NCBI GenBank assembly: GCA_963791805.1
Contig: CAWBTU010000006.1
Coordinates: 1,178,001 to 1,242,000 of the forward strand
Reading direction: 5' to 3'
DNA: 64,000 nucleotides
Source: JACMJL01 sp963791805
Lineage (GTDB): Bacteria; Bacillota; Clostridia; Clostridiales; Clostridiaceae
Under the pieces are notes generated by a model. It did no database searches, had not been told where the DNA came from, and was given only the letters and a program-made list of their open reading frames with translations. Positions 1 through 8,397 of this stretch are shown here, in pieces (within the stretch, counting starts at the first letter, position 1; the number at the start of each line of letters is the position of its first letter). A program made the position numbers and the translations under genes.

Positions 1-2097
1 AAGTCCCCATATTTAATAAATAGAGCTGATTTTATAGCATGCCATAATCAGTCCTATGTAGATAAATACGATGTTCTTGAAGGCTTAAAACCTAATGGCA
101 ACTTCCTATTAAACTGTAAGTGGGATGCTACAGAATTAGAAACTCATATACCAGCAAACATGAAAAGATATATTGCAAATAACAATATTAACTTCTATAC
201 ACTAAATGCAGTTAAAATCGCTGAAGAAATTGGTCTTGGTGGAAGAATTAATATGATAATGCAATCAGCTTTCTTTAAAATTGCAAACATCATCCCTGTA
301 GATGATGCAGTTAAGTACTTAAAGGATGCAGTTGTTTCTTCTTATGGTAAGAAGGGTGAAAAGGTAGTTAAATTAAATAATGATGCTATAGATTTAGGTA
401 TCAATTCTATTCAGAAGATTGAAGTTCCTGCAAGCTGGAAAACAGCAGTTGATGCTGCAAAAGAAGAAAAAGCAGTTCCAGACTTTATAAAGAATTTACT
501 TGTTCCAATGAATAGAAATATAGGCGATACTTTGCCAGTTAGTGCTTTCATTGGAATGGAAGATGGTACTTTCCCATCAGGTACATCTGCTTATGAAAAA
601 AGAGCAATTGCAGTAAATGTCCCTGAATGGCAAGTTGACAAATGTATTCAATGTAACCAATGTTCATACGTTTGTCCTCATGCAGTAATAAGACCATTCT
701 TAGCTACAGATGCAGAAGTAGCTGCTGCACCAGCAGGCTTCCAAGTTAAAAAAGCAGTTGGTGGAAAAGACTTTGATGGCTTCAACTTCAGAATTGGTGT
801 TAGTATTCTTGATTGTACAGGCTGTGGAAATTGTGCACAGGTTTGTCCAGCAAAAGAGAAAGCATTAATAATGAAACCTATTGATACCCAGATGGAAGAA
901 GCAGCAAAATTTGAGTATTCATTAAAGCTAGCACATAAGCAAAATCCTATGGCACTTTCAACTGTTAAAGGAACTCAATTTGAACAACCACTTCTTGAGT
1001 ATAATGGAGCTTGTGCAGGTTGTGGAGAAACTCCATATGCTAAGCTTGTAACTCAATTATTTGGAGATAGGATGTTAGTTGCTAATGCAACTGGATGTTC
1101 ATCAATTTGGGGAGCAAGTGCACCTTCAATGCCATATACTAAAAACTATAAAGGACAAGGTCCAGCTTGGGCTAATTCTTTATTTGAAGATAATGCAGAG
1201 TTTGGACTAGGAATGTACCTTGGAACAAAACAAGTTAGAGAAAAGCTTGCTCTTCTTGCAAATGAAGCAATAGCTTCTGATGTAAGTAATGAATTAAAAG
1301 CAGCTTTAAAAACTTGGCTTGATAATTTGGATAATGGAAATGGATCAAAAGTAGCTACAGAAGCATTGCTTCCATTACTTGATAAAGAAAAATCAAAAAA
1401 TGCTGCTGTTAAGTATCTTAGCGATAGAAGGGATTACTTAGTAAAGAAATCTCAATGGATATTTGGTGGAGATGGCTGGGCATACGATATTGGATATGGT
1501 GGATTAGACCATGTACTTGCTTCGGGTGAAGATGTAAATGTATTAGTATTTGATACAGAAGTATACTCAAATACTGGTGGACAGTCTTCAAAATCAACTC
1601 CAACTTCAGCAATTGCAAAGTTTGCTGCATCAGGAAAGAGAACTAAGAAAAAGGATCTTGGAATGATGGCTATGAGTTATGGATATGTTTATGTAGCTCA
1701 AATCGCAATGGGAGCAAATCAAGGTCAGACATTAAAAGCAATAGCAGAAGCAGAAGCTTATCCAGGTCCATCCTTAATAATTGCTTATGCACCATGTATA
1801 AATCATGGATTAAAAGCTGGTATGGGCGCTAGTCAATTAGAAACTAAAAAAGCTGTAGAAGCAGGATACTGGGCAATGTATAGATTTAACCCAGAATTAA
1901 AGGATCAGGGAAAGAATCCATTTATTTTAGATTCAAAAGAGCCAACTGCAAGCTTCAGAGAATATATCATGGGCGAAGTTAGATACTCATCACTTCAAAA
2001 AGCTTTCCCAGACGTAGCAGAAGAATTGTTCGCAAAGACAGAAAAAGATGCTATGGAAAGATTGGCAGGATACAAAAGATTAGCTGAACAACAATAA
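1..2097 (+). CDS. nifJ: Pyruvate:ferredoxin oxidoreductase, C-terminal 698 residues (5' end outside window)
   Basis: Converts pyruvate and CoA to acetyl-CoA, CO2 and reduced ferredoxin in the cytoplasm, the central oxidative step of clostridial fermentation. The frame is open from base 1, so the gene starts upstream; the family is about 1170-1190 residues, so roughly the last 60% is here. Visible in order: two 4Fe-4S ferredoxin motifs (CIQCNQCSYVCP near base 640 and CTGCGNCAQVCP near 815), the Cys motif GACAGCGETPY near 1009 that contributes to the proximal cluster, and the thiamine-diphosphate motif GDGWAYDIGYGG near 1470. The stop is followed by an intrinsic terminator. It is not functionally linked to the motility genes. 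Confidence 0.97.
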   Translation, partial: KSPYLINRADFIACHNQSYVDKYDVLEGLKPNGNFLLNCKWDATELETHIPANMKRYIANNNINFYTLNAVKIAEEIGLGGRINMIMQSAFFKIANIIPVDDAVKYLKDAVVSSYGKKGEKVVKLNNDAIDLGINSIQKIEVPASWKTAVDAAKEEKAVPDFIKNLLVPMNRNIGDTLPVSAFIGMEDGTFPSGTSAYEKRAIAVNVPEWQVDKCIQCNQCSYVCPHAVIRPFLATDAEVAAAPAGFQVKKAVGGKDFDGFNFRIGVSILDCTGCGNCAQVCPAKEKALIMKPIDTQMEEAAKFEYSLKLAHKQNPMALSTVKGTQFEQPLLEYNGACAGCGETPYAKLVTQLFGDRMLVANATGCSSIWGASAPSMPYTKNYKGQGPAWANSLFEDNAEFGLGMYLGTKQVREKLALLANEAIASDVSNELKAALKTWLDNLDNGNGSKVATEALLPLLDKEKSKNAAVKYLSDRRDYLVKKSQWIFGGDGWAYDIGYGGLDHVLASGEDVNVLVFDTEVYSNTGGQSSKSTPTSAIAKFAASGKRTKKKDLGMMAMSYGYVYVAQIAMGANQGQTLKAIAEAEAYPGPSLIIAYAPCINHGLKAGMGASQLETKKAVEAGYWAMYRFNPELKDQGKNPFILDSKEPTASFREYIMGEVRYSSLQKAFPDVAEELFAKTEKDAMERLAGYKRLAEQQ

Positions 2098-2144
2098 GAA
2101 GAATGGACAATTGACAATTCTCAATTGCTCACTCTCAATTACCT

Positions 2145-2173
2145 AAAGAACCCTTCGGGGTTCTTTTATTTTA
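2145..2173 (+). terminator. Intrinsic terminator of nifJ
   Basis: A 9-bp stem AAAGAACCC/GGGTTCTTT closed by a stable TTCG tetraloop is followed by a T-rich tract (TTTTATTTT). It lies 48 bases after the nifJ stop. Confidence 0.9.
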
Positions 2174-2211
2174 AATTTAAAAAAACACTTTTATTATTTC
2201 TTATTTAAGGT

Positions 2212-2256
2212 TACAATGTTAACATAAATATTTTGTTAGTGATTTGAGTTACTAAC
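2212..2256 (+). promoter_or_regulatory. Possible promoter and inverted-repeat operator ahead of the DUF1292 gene
   Basis: A TACAAT -10-like box at 2212-2217 has a weak TTTTAT 17 bases upstream. Just downstream is the inverted repeat GTTAGT-N10-ACTAAC (2235-2240 and 2251-2256), flanked by GTTAAC on both sides. The arms lie between the putative start point and the ribosome binding site, where a repressor or an RNA hairpin could act. Only the repeat itself is certain. Confidence 0.35.
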
Positions 2257-2281
2257 GTTAACTTTAGGAGGTTATTATATT

Positions 2282-2689
2282 ATGAAAGATGAAAAATTAG
2301 AGAATTCAGAAGATAAATGTTGTTGTGGTGGTCATGATCACGAACATGAACATAGTCATGAAGAAGGCAGTTGTTGTGGTGGAGATAGTAGCAAAGAAGA
2401 TTGTTGCGGAGGCCAAGATGATGGTTGCGGATGTGGATGCGGTTGTGGCGATGACGTAATGATCGTAGACTTAGAAAATGAAAATGGGGAAATAGTTCCT
2501 TGTGAAGTAGTTGATGAATTTACATTCGAAGAGCAACTATATGTTTTAGTACAAAATCCAGAAGATGGATCTATGTACTTATTCAAAGTAGTTGGAGAAG
2601 GTGAAGAAGGCGAATTAGTAGTACCTGATGATGAAGAATTCAAGAGAGCATCAGAATACTATGAGCAGTTAATGGAAGAAGAAGTTTAA
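2282..2689 (+). CDS. DUF1292 family protein with a Cys/His-rich N-terminal extension
   Basis: A 135-residue acidic protein. Residues about 58-130 match the DUF1292 domain (small, acidic, function unknown; common in Firmicutes, often near ruvX/alaS). The first 57 residues are unusual: clusters CCCGG, a His-rich HDHEHEHSHEE stretch, further CC pairs and alternating CGCGCGCG, giving about 16 cysteines and 5 histidines. This looks like a metal-binding or metal-buffering tail. The start is fixed by TTAGGAGG upstream. It is a single gene between two terminators and has an inverted repeat in its leader. The DUF1292 assignment is from recognition; the metal-binding role is inference. Confidence 0.8.
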   Translation: MKDEKLENSEDKCCCGGHDHEHEHSHEEGSCCGGDSSKEDCCGGQDDGCGCGCGCGDDVMIVDLENENGEIVPCEVVDEFTFEEQLYVLVQNPEDGSMYLFKVVGEGEEGELVVPDDEEFKRASEYYEQLMEEEV

Positions 2690-2698
2690 TTTAAAATT

Positions 2699-2730
2699 GG
2701 GTCGTTGCTGTTTGCATCGACCCTTTCTTT
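2699..2730 (+). terminator. Intrinsic terminator after the DUF1292 gene
   Basis: GGGTCG (2699-2704) pairs with CGACCC (2718-2723), with further inner pairs, and is followed by TTTCTTTT. It overlaps the in-frame TTG at 2705 of the next gene, which argues that the next gene starts later, at 2744. Confidence 0.8.
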
Positions 2731-2743
2731 TATGGAGGATTAT

Positions 2744-3385
2744 ATGGAGAAGTTGGCTATATTTGATATTGATTTTACATTAACTAAAAAAGAAACTCTA
2801 TTAGAATTCTATAAGTTTATGCTTAAGAAAAAACCTAGTTTATTAAAGAAAATGCCAAGAAGTCTTGGCGCAGGATTTCTTTATCTTATCAAGGTATATG
2901 ATTTAAGGAAAGCCAAAACTAAGTTTATTTCATTTGTGGATGATATTGATGAAGTAGAATTAGATTTAATTGTGAAGGAATTTTATGAAAAGGTCTTAAG
3001 TCAAATTTTATATGAGGATTCTATAGAAATGATTAGAAAACTTAAAAAAGATGGCTACAAGATTGTTTTAATATCTGCTTCCTCAGAATTTTATTTAAAG
3101 GAATTCTACAATATTAAAGAAGTTGATAAAGTAATTGGTACTAGATATAAGTTTAGACAGAATGGTAAAAAAGGAAGTATCATTGGTGAAAATTGTAAAG
3201 GTGAAGAAAAAGTCAAAAGGTTAATTGAGTATGTTGAAGAGGAAAAATTAGAAGTTGACTATAAAGAATCCTACATGTTTTCTGATTCACTATCAGATTC
3301 CCCTTTGTTTAGGCTTGTAGGACATCCTTATTTAATAAATTTTAAAGGCAAAAATGAAGACTTTGAAGTTTTAAAATGGAAATAA
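2744..3385 (+). CDS. HAD-superfamily hydrolase, phosphoserine-phosphatase-like subfamily IB
   Basis: A 213-residue cytoplasmic phosphatase-type protein. The start at 2744 is chosen because GGAGG lies 5 bases upstream; an earlier in-frame TTG at 2705 lies inside the preceding terminator. Motif I is DIDFTLT near residues 8-14 (nucleophile Asp and general acid Asp), motif II is LISAS near 110, and the metal-binding motif is SDSLSDSP near 180. The substrate is unknown. Subfamily IB members include phosphoserine phosphatase and many uncharacterised proteins. The next gene starts 13 bases after the stop, so the two are probably cotranscribed. Confidence 0.85.
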   Translation: MEKLAIFDIDFTLTKKETLLEFYKFMLKKKPSLLKKMPRSLGAGFLYLIKVYDLRKAKTKFISFVDDIDEVELDLIVKEFYEKVLSQILYEDSIEMIRKLKKDGYKIVLISASSEFYLKEFYNIKEVDKVIGTRYKFRQNGKKGSIIGENCKGEEKVKRLIEYVEEEKLEVDYKESYMFSDSLSDSPLFRLVGHPYLINFKGKNEDFEVLKWK

Positions 3386-3398
3386 AAGAGGTGAAAAA

Positions 3399-4235
3399 AT
3401 GAGTGAATGTGTAAGTGAATATTTTGTATTTAATGGAGTTTTAGAAGAAAACACTAATTTTGACGAAAAGGTAAAGTTTGATGGTATAACTTTGTATGAA
3501 GTTATAAGAGTTATAGATGAAGTTCCTTTGTTTCTTGAAGAGCATCTAACTAGATTAGAGAATTCTGCCAAACTTTCAGGAGCTCAATTATTGTACAATA
3601 ATATAGATATAAAAAAGCAAATTGAGCTATTGATAAAAGCAAACAAAGTAAGGGAAGGAAATATAAAGATTGTATTTAATTATAATATAAGCACTATATT
3701 TTGTGCTTACTTTATTAAACATAAATATCCTACTGATGAAATGTATAGTAAAGGTGTGGGAACAATCCTTTTTCATAGTGAAAGAAATAATCCTAATGTA
3801 AAATATGTTAATGCAGATTTTAGAAAAACTGTGGATGCTAAAATAATTTCAGAAAATGTATTTGAAGCAATATTAGTAGATAATAGTGGATATATTACAG
3901 AAGGAAGCAAATCAAATATATTCATGGTAAAAGGAAATAATTTATATACCGCTCCATTAAAAGATGTTTTACCAGGGGTTACTCGTGGAAGGGTATTAAA
4001 TATTGCTAAAAAATTAGAAATAGATACTTTTGAAAAGAATATAAACGTTACGGATCTATTTGAAATGGATGCACTTTTTATTACTGGAACCTCTCCAAAG
4101 GTTTTACCAATAAATGAGGTTGATGGTCATAAATTTGATTCCATAAAAAATCCTGTTATAATTAAAATTATTATAGAATACGATAATCTTGTTCAAGAAT
4201 ATGTAAATTTAAGCAAAAATGACACAGTTTTATAG
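3399..4235 (+). CDS. Class IV (fold type IV) PLP-dependent aminotransferase or aminodeoxychorismate lyase
   Basis: A 278-residue fold type IV PLP enzyme. The PLP Schiff-base lysine is probably Lys135 in VKYVNADFR, which aligns with the IKSLN motif of D-amino acid transaminase. The cofactor-loop motif ITEGSKSNIF and the C-terminal FITGTSPKVLPI are typical. Branched-chain aminotransferase, D-amino acid transaminase and PabC lyase all share this fold, and the sequence does not let me choose. GAGGTG precedes the ATG. It is probably cotranscribed with the HAD gene and is the last metabolic gene before the motility cluster. Confidence 0.85.
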   Translation: MSECVSEYFVFNGVLEENTNFDEKVKFDGITLYEVIRVIDEVPLFLEEHLTRLENSAKLSGAQLLYNNIDIKKQIELLIKANKVREGNIKIVFNYNISTIFCAYFIKHKYPTDEMYSKGVGTILFHSERNNPNVKYVNADFRKTVDAKIISENVFEAILVDNSGYITEGSKSNIFMVKGNNLYTAPLKDVLPGVTRGRVLNIAKKLEIDTFEKNINVTDLFEMDALFITGTSPKVLPINEVDGHKFDSIKNPVIIKIIIEYDNLVQEYVNLSKNDTVL

Positions 4236-4271
4236 ATTTAATGTAATAATAACGAAACTTTTATGAAGGAT

Positions 4272-4303
4272 ATGCATTATTTTGTAAATAAAATGCATTT
4301 TTA
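4272..4303 (+). terminator. Possible AT-rich terminator hairpin
   Basis: ATGCATT (4272-4278) pairs with AATGCAT (4292-4298), with partial inner pairing, and is followed by TTTTTATT. The low GC content makes this a weak call. It would close the aminotransferase unit before the motility operon promoter. Confidence 0.4.
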
Positions 4304-4325
4304 TTGATATTTAGATGAAATGTTG

Positions 4326-4344
4326 TTGACTTTTGTGTTATAAT
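4326..4344 (+). promoter_or_regulatory. Extended -10 promoter for the fapA-chemotaxis operon
   Basis: TGTTATAAT (4336-4344) is a perfect TGN-TATAAT extended -10 box, 34 bases before the fapA start codon. A TTGACT lies upstream at 4326 but only 7 bases away, so it cannot be a normal -35 partner. This is a housekeeping sigma-A-type site rather than sigma-D. Confidence 0.6.
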
Positions 4345-4377
4345 AATTTAACTACATTAAAATGGAGGTAGGAAGTT

Positions 4378-6327
4378 ATGGGCGCAAAAATTTATAAGAG
4401 TTCTTCCTTAGAGAAGTGCATTGAATTAGCTAGCTTAGAATTAGAAATTCCTTTAAATGAAGTACAGTATTCGATTATTGAAGATAAAAAAAGTCTCTTT
4501 AAGAGAGTAGTTTCTATATCTGTTGATTTTGATGAGAACAGTGAAACTACAAATGGTGATGAGGTTCTTGAAGAAGGTCAAGGAAGTATCCAAGTTGAGA
4601 ACGGTAAAATTATTATCAAAGACCCAATTGAAGGAGGAGAACCTGCCATAATCATACCTAATAAATCAATTAGAATAATGGTTGATGGATTAGAAATTAC
4701 CGCAAAAAAGCAGGTTTTTCAGCATAATATCATAGAACTTATTTTTGATGAGAATGCAGTTTCTAGGAACATGAATTTAGCAGTAAGTGAAGATAAATTT
4801 GAAGCTTTTATAACAATTAATTATTCGCCTAAAATTAACTATGGTTTAATAGATACTGAAGAAGTACACTCATTAGTACTGAAATCAGAAATTAAAGAAA
4901 AAGTAATGCCTCCAATTTATACAATAGATGAAATAAAGGAACAATTAACTGCAAATGAAATAGTTTATGGAATATTGATTGACAATTTAGAGAAATGTAC
5001 CAATCCTGATGGGGTGGACAATCTTATAGTTGCTCAAGGTATAGTAACAGTTGATGATGAAGATGATAAAGTAAAAATCAAAGTTGATACGGATACAGAA
5101 GCTAAACATTTACAAACAGATCAAAATGGAAGAGTAGATTTTAAAAGCATTGGCTTTGTAAGTGGTGTAAAACCTGGAGATGTGCTTGCTGTGATTCATA
5201 GAGGCAAAGATGGACAAGATGGAATAGATGTTTTTGGTAAAGCACAAGTCCATAAAAAGGGATTGCGTGTTAAGATAACTGCTGGAGATGGATGCACGAT
5301 TAAAGAAGAAAACACAATAGTAGCAACTATTGAAGGAAAACCTTGTCTGAAAGGAAATACGTTTTTTGTATATAAAGTTCATAATCTTCAAGGAGATGTA
5401 GATATCAAATCTGGAGATATTAAATTTGTTGGAGATGTGAATATTAGTGGCAACGTAAAAGAAGGAATGAAGGTTGAAGCTGGAAATTCTATTGAGATTT
5501 CAAAAAATGTTGAAAGAGCCACCATTACAGCAACTGGAAATATATCAATAGGTGGAAGTGTTATTACTTCAACTATTACTGCAGGTGGTCATGATGTCAA
5601 AAACTTAAAACAAATTGAGAATATGAACAACCTAAAGAACCAACTGACTTCTCTATCAGAAACTGTAATACAAATTAAAAAATTTAATCTTTTAGGACAT
5701 GATGTTCTTGATGGAGAAGCAATAAAAGTTTTAATTGAAAATAAGTTCAAACAAATCCCTAAAACCTGTATAGATATTATGGTTAGTGCAAACCCTGATA
5801 GAGGTGACCACGAAACTAGTTTAATTATACTGATTAAAGCGAAATTAATGGGGCTTGGTCCGCTAAGTATTAAAAATTATGGCGAACTTGATGAACTTGT
5901 AAAGCTAATAGATGAAAATATTGAAGAACTTAATTATTCACTTGCACTACCAGTTAATGTAAAACTTCCATATTGTCAAGAGTGTACAGTCAATAGCTCA
6001 GGGGATATATTCTTTACTGGTAATGGTGAATATGTTTCTAATATAACTGCAAATGGTAATATTTATTTTGAAAGTTCTCAAAGTGTGGCAAGGGGCGGAG
6101 AACTTAAAGCAAAAAATGAAATAAAATGTAAAAAAGTTGGTAGCACTGGAGGTGTAAGTACTAAACTTATTGTAGAGAAAGAAGGACATATCTGGGCAGA
6201 TGTTGCATATCAAAACACTCAGATTGTTATAGGTTTAAGAAAACATGATATTGAGTACCCATCGAAAGACTTACATGCATTTATTAATGAAAAGGGAGAA
6301 ATTGTTGTGGAAAGTCTAAAGTTATAG
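4378..6327 (+). CDS. fapA: FapA/DUF342 domain protein with a Jag-N-like N-terminus
   Basis: A 649-residue protein of the FapA (DUF342) family, named for a flagellar assembly role, with a polymerising beta-helical core. Residues about 3-50 resemble the Jag_N domain of the RNA-binding protein KhpB. The repetitive beta-rich core (about 160-420) contains runs such as GDVDIKSGDIKFVGDVNISGNV typical of bactofilin-like beta solenoids, followed by a helical insert (about 420-500) and more beta strands. GGAGG precedes the ATG. It heads the chemotaxis operon with 13 bases to cheW. A spatial or polarity scaffold role for the flagellar machinery is known for some relatives but is inferred here. Confidence 0.85.
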   Translation: MGAKIYKSSSLEKCIELASLELEIPLNEVQYSIIEDKKSLFKRVVSISVDFDENSETTNGDEVLEEGQGSIQVENGKIIIKDPIEGGEPAIIIPNKSIRIMVDGLEITAKKQVFQHNIIELIFDENAVSRNMNLAVSEDKFEAFITINYSPKINYGLIDTEEVHSLVLKSEIKEKVMPPIYTIDEIKEQLTANEIVYGILIDNLEKCTNPDGVDNLIVAQGIVTVDDEDDKVKIKVDTDTEAKHLQTDQNGRVDFKSIGFVSGVKPGDVLAVIHRGKDGQDGIDVFGKAQVHKKGLRVKITAGDGCTIKEENTIVATIEGKPCLKGNTFFVYKVHNLQGDVDIKSGDIKFVGDVNISGNVKEGMKVEAGNSIEISKNVERATITATGNISIGGSVITSTITAGGHDVKNLKQIENMNNLKNQLTSLSETVIQIKKFNLLGHDVLDGEAIKVLIENKFKQIPKTCIDIMVSANPDRGDHETSLIILIKAKLMGLGPLSIKNYGELDELVKLIDENIEELNYSLALPVNVKLPYCQECTVNSSGDIFFTGNGEYVSNITANGNIYFESSQSVARGGELKAKNEIKCKKVGSTGGVSTKLIVEKEGHIWADVAYQNTQIVIGLRKHDIEYPSKDLHAFINEKGEIVVESLKL

Positions 6328-6340
6328 GAGGAGATAGAAA

Positions 6341-6789
6341 ATGAGTGAAAAGGAACTGAAAATTTTAATATTTGGGCTGAACGATGAATTGTTTGCCACA
6401 GATATTATGGATGTTGAAAGAATTTTAGGCTATGAAGTACCTACTAAAATACCTGACGCTCCTGATTTTGTAATGGGTGTAATAAACTACCAAGGCAGTA
6501 TTCTACCAGTGATAAGTATCGCAAAAAGTTTAAACTTCCATGTAAAGAGATAACGGAAGATACAAAAATAATTGTAGCAAAGCAAAATGAACAGCGAATC
6601 GGAGTTATCGTGGAAAATGTTTCTGAAGTAAAAGATGTTAATAGAGACAACATTGAAAATCCACCTGATGTGACTTCAGGAATTTCTAAAAGATATTTGA
6701 ATGGAATTATTAAATTAGAAAATAAAATTATTCTATTTTTAAATCTTTCAAATATTCTGACTGAAGATGAAAAAAATTTAGTAAAATAA
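6341..6789 (+). pseudogene. cheW: CheW chemotaxis coupling protein, first copy, frameshifted
   Basis: CheW links chemoreceptors to the CheA kinase. The reading frame stops after 70 residues at 6553, but the frame one base back carries the rest of a CheW domain (from AKKFKLPCKEITEDT to ILTEDEKNLVK) to a stop at 6787-6789. The break falls at an A5 run (6523-6527); one extra A gives a continuous 149-residue protein. The downstream part keeps good codon structure and the expected IIVAKQNEQRIGVIVE core, so any mutation is recent or the base is a sequencing miscall. An intact second cheW lies at 12240, so chemotaxis coupling need not be lost. Confidence 0.85.
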
Positions 6790-6808
6790 AATAAGTTAGG
6801 TGCTGCGT

Positions 6809-7297
6809 ATGATGAGTGTTGAAATAAAAGTTGGTATAGCTGACCTTAATGTTACAAATTCTCCGAATAAATTGATAACTGTGGGTTTAGGTTCTTGTAT
6901 TGGAATCTCTCTGTATGATAAAATAAATAAAAATGGAGGATTATTGCACATTATGTTGCCTGATAGTACACAGTTTTCAAATATAACTAATCCTTTTAAG
7001 TTTGCTGACCTAGGCGTTCCAGTTTTACTAAAAAAAATAGAAGAAATGGGTGCAGTAAAGAAAAATGTAGTAGCCAAAATTGCTGGAGGCGCATCCATGT
7101 TTAATTTTTCTGATAAAAATATGGTTATGGATATCGGTAATAGAAATGCAATTGCAGTTAAAAAAGCTTTAAACGATTTAGGAATCCCAATTCTCGCTGA
7201 AGATACAGGAGGAAATAAAGGAAGAACTATGATTTTTGACACTGATAATGGAATTGTGCAAATTAGAACTGTAGGTTTTGGTACAAAAGAATTATAA
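6809..7297 (+). CDS. cheD: Chemoreceptor glutamine deamidase CheD
   Basis: A 162-residue enzyme that deamidates glutamines on methyl-accepting chemotaxis proteins and, in Bacillus/Thermotoga-type systems, forms a complex with CheC. The catalytic pair is visible: Cys30 in GLGSCIGISLYD and His47 in LLHIMLPD, with the same 17-residue spacing as the characterised enzyme. A GTG at 6800 is in frame, but AGG at 6798-6800 is a better Shine-Dalgarno for ATG 6809; ATG 6812 is also possible. It sits 19 bases after the frameshifted cheW and 14 bases before cheB. Confidence 0.93.
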   Translation: MMSVEIKVGIADLNVTNSPNKLITVGLGSCIGISLYDKINKNGGLLHIMLPDSTQFSNITNPFKFADLGVPVLLKKIEEMGAVKKNVVAKIAGGASMFNFSDKNMVMDIGNRNAIAVKKALNDLGIPILAEDTGGNKGRTMIFDTDNGIVQIRTVGFGTKEL

Positions 7298-7311
7298 TGG
7301 AGTGATTATAT

Positions 7312-8394
7312 TTGAAGAATATAAAAGTACTTGTAGTTGATGATTCAGCGCTTATGAGAAAAATTATATCTGATATGATTAATTCCTCTGAGGATATGGA
7401 AGTAATAGATACATGTAGGAATGGACAAGATTTAATTTCGAAACTTTCAAATTTAACACCACATGTTATTACTCTTGATGTAGAAATGCCAGTTATGGAT
7501 GGACTTACTACACTAAGAGAAATTAAGAAAAAGAATATTGATATTCCTACTATAATATTAAGTAGCTTATCTCGGACTGGTACAGAGCTTGCCATTGAAT
7601 GTCTAGAGGCAGGAGCTTTTGATATTGTTTCTAAACCTTCTGGTACTATATCACTTGATATGGATAAGGTAAAAGAGGAATTATTAAGTAAGATAAAAGT
7701 TGCATATGGGAAAAAAACTCAAATTATAAGACCCAATATAATGGATCATAATGTAAGAACATTTGAAAAGCCAAAAACTGAAGTAATTAAAAGAGCTAAT
7801 GGGAAAATTGAGTCAAGTGCAGTTATTGATGCAGTAGTAATAGGGGCTTCTACTGGAGGACCCAAAGCGTTATATACAGTAATTACGGCTCTACCTAAAA
7901 AAATGGGCGTGCCTGTGTTTATTGTTCAGCACATGCCTATTGGATTCACAAAGGCTTTTGCCGAAAGACTTGATTCAAATAGTGATATTAAAGTTGTAGA
8001 AGCAAAAGATAATGAGCTAATTGAGAAAGACACCGTTTATATTGCTCCTGCTGGGTTTCATATGGAGATAAGTTCTGATAAGAGGATACATTTAAATACT
8101 GAACCGAGCATTTGGGGAGTAAGACCTGCTGTTGATAAGCTTTTTATCTCGGCATCAAAAGTACATGAAAATCATCTCTTGAGTGTTGTACTCACTGGCA
8201 TGGGCAAAGATGGAGCAAATGGGACGGCACAAGTGAAGAATAATGGTGGAATAACTATTTCACAGGATGAATCTTCAAGTACAATTTATGGTATGCCCAA
8301 AGCTGCTTTTGAGACTGGAAAAGTGGATTTAGTTTGTTCTATTGAAGAAGTACCAATACAAATCGTTAAAATAATAACTTCAAGTAGGAGGTAG
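7312..8394 (+). CDS. cheB: Chemotaxis response regulator protein-glutamate methylesterase CheB
   Basis: 360 residues that remove methyl groups from chemoreceptors for adaptation. The N-terminal receiver domain has acidic residues Asp10/Asp11 and phosphoacceptor Asp56 in VITLDVEMPVMDG. After a linker (about 120-165) comes the esterase domain with catalytic Ser180 (GASTGG), His207 (VQHMPIGF) and Asp300 (GMGKDGA). It starts at TTG 7312 with GGAGTGAT upstream; the receiver domain begins at once, so no longer start is needed. It is followed after 3 bases by cheR. Confidence 0.97.
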   Translation: MKNIKVLVVDDSALMRKIISDMINSSEDMEVIDTCRNGQDLISKLSNLTPHVITLDVEMPVMDGLTTLREIKKKNIDIPTIILSSLSRTGTELAIECLEAGAFDIVSKPSGTISLDMDKVKEELLSKIKVAYGKKTQIIRPNIMDHNVRTFEKPKTEVIKRANGKIESSAVIDAVVIGASTGGPKALYTVITALPKKMGVPVFIVQHMPIGFTKAFAERLDSNSDIKVVEAKDNELIEKDTVYIAPAGFHMEISSDKRIHLNTEPSIWGVRPAVDKLFISASKVHENHLLSVVLTGMGKDGANGTAQVKNNGGITISQDESSSTIYGMPKAAFETGKVDLVCSIEEVPIQIVKIITSSRR

Positions 8395-8397
8395 AGT

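Noticed and set aside
2101..2142. Short repeated CAATT motifs (GACAATTGACAATTCTCAATT...) as a mobile repeat
   Set aside because: Resembles common low-complexity intergenic sequence; no terminal inverted repeats or target duplication can be shown from one copy.
4326..4344. TTGACT...TATAAT as a complete sigma-A promoter
   Set aside because: The two boxes are only 7 bases apart; the extended -10 alone is retained.
6521..6530. Programmed -1 frameshift in cheW1
   Set aside because: The A5 run is short and the bases do not form the X XXY YYZ heptamer in the zero frame; no downstream stimulatory stem was evident. Mutation or miscall is simpler.
6796..7242. Long antisense open frame opposite cheD, and similar antisense frames opposite cheC, fliI, flgE and flagellins
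   Set aside because: Mirror frames of conserved genes with no ribosome binding sites and no protein-family character.
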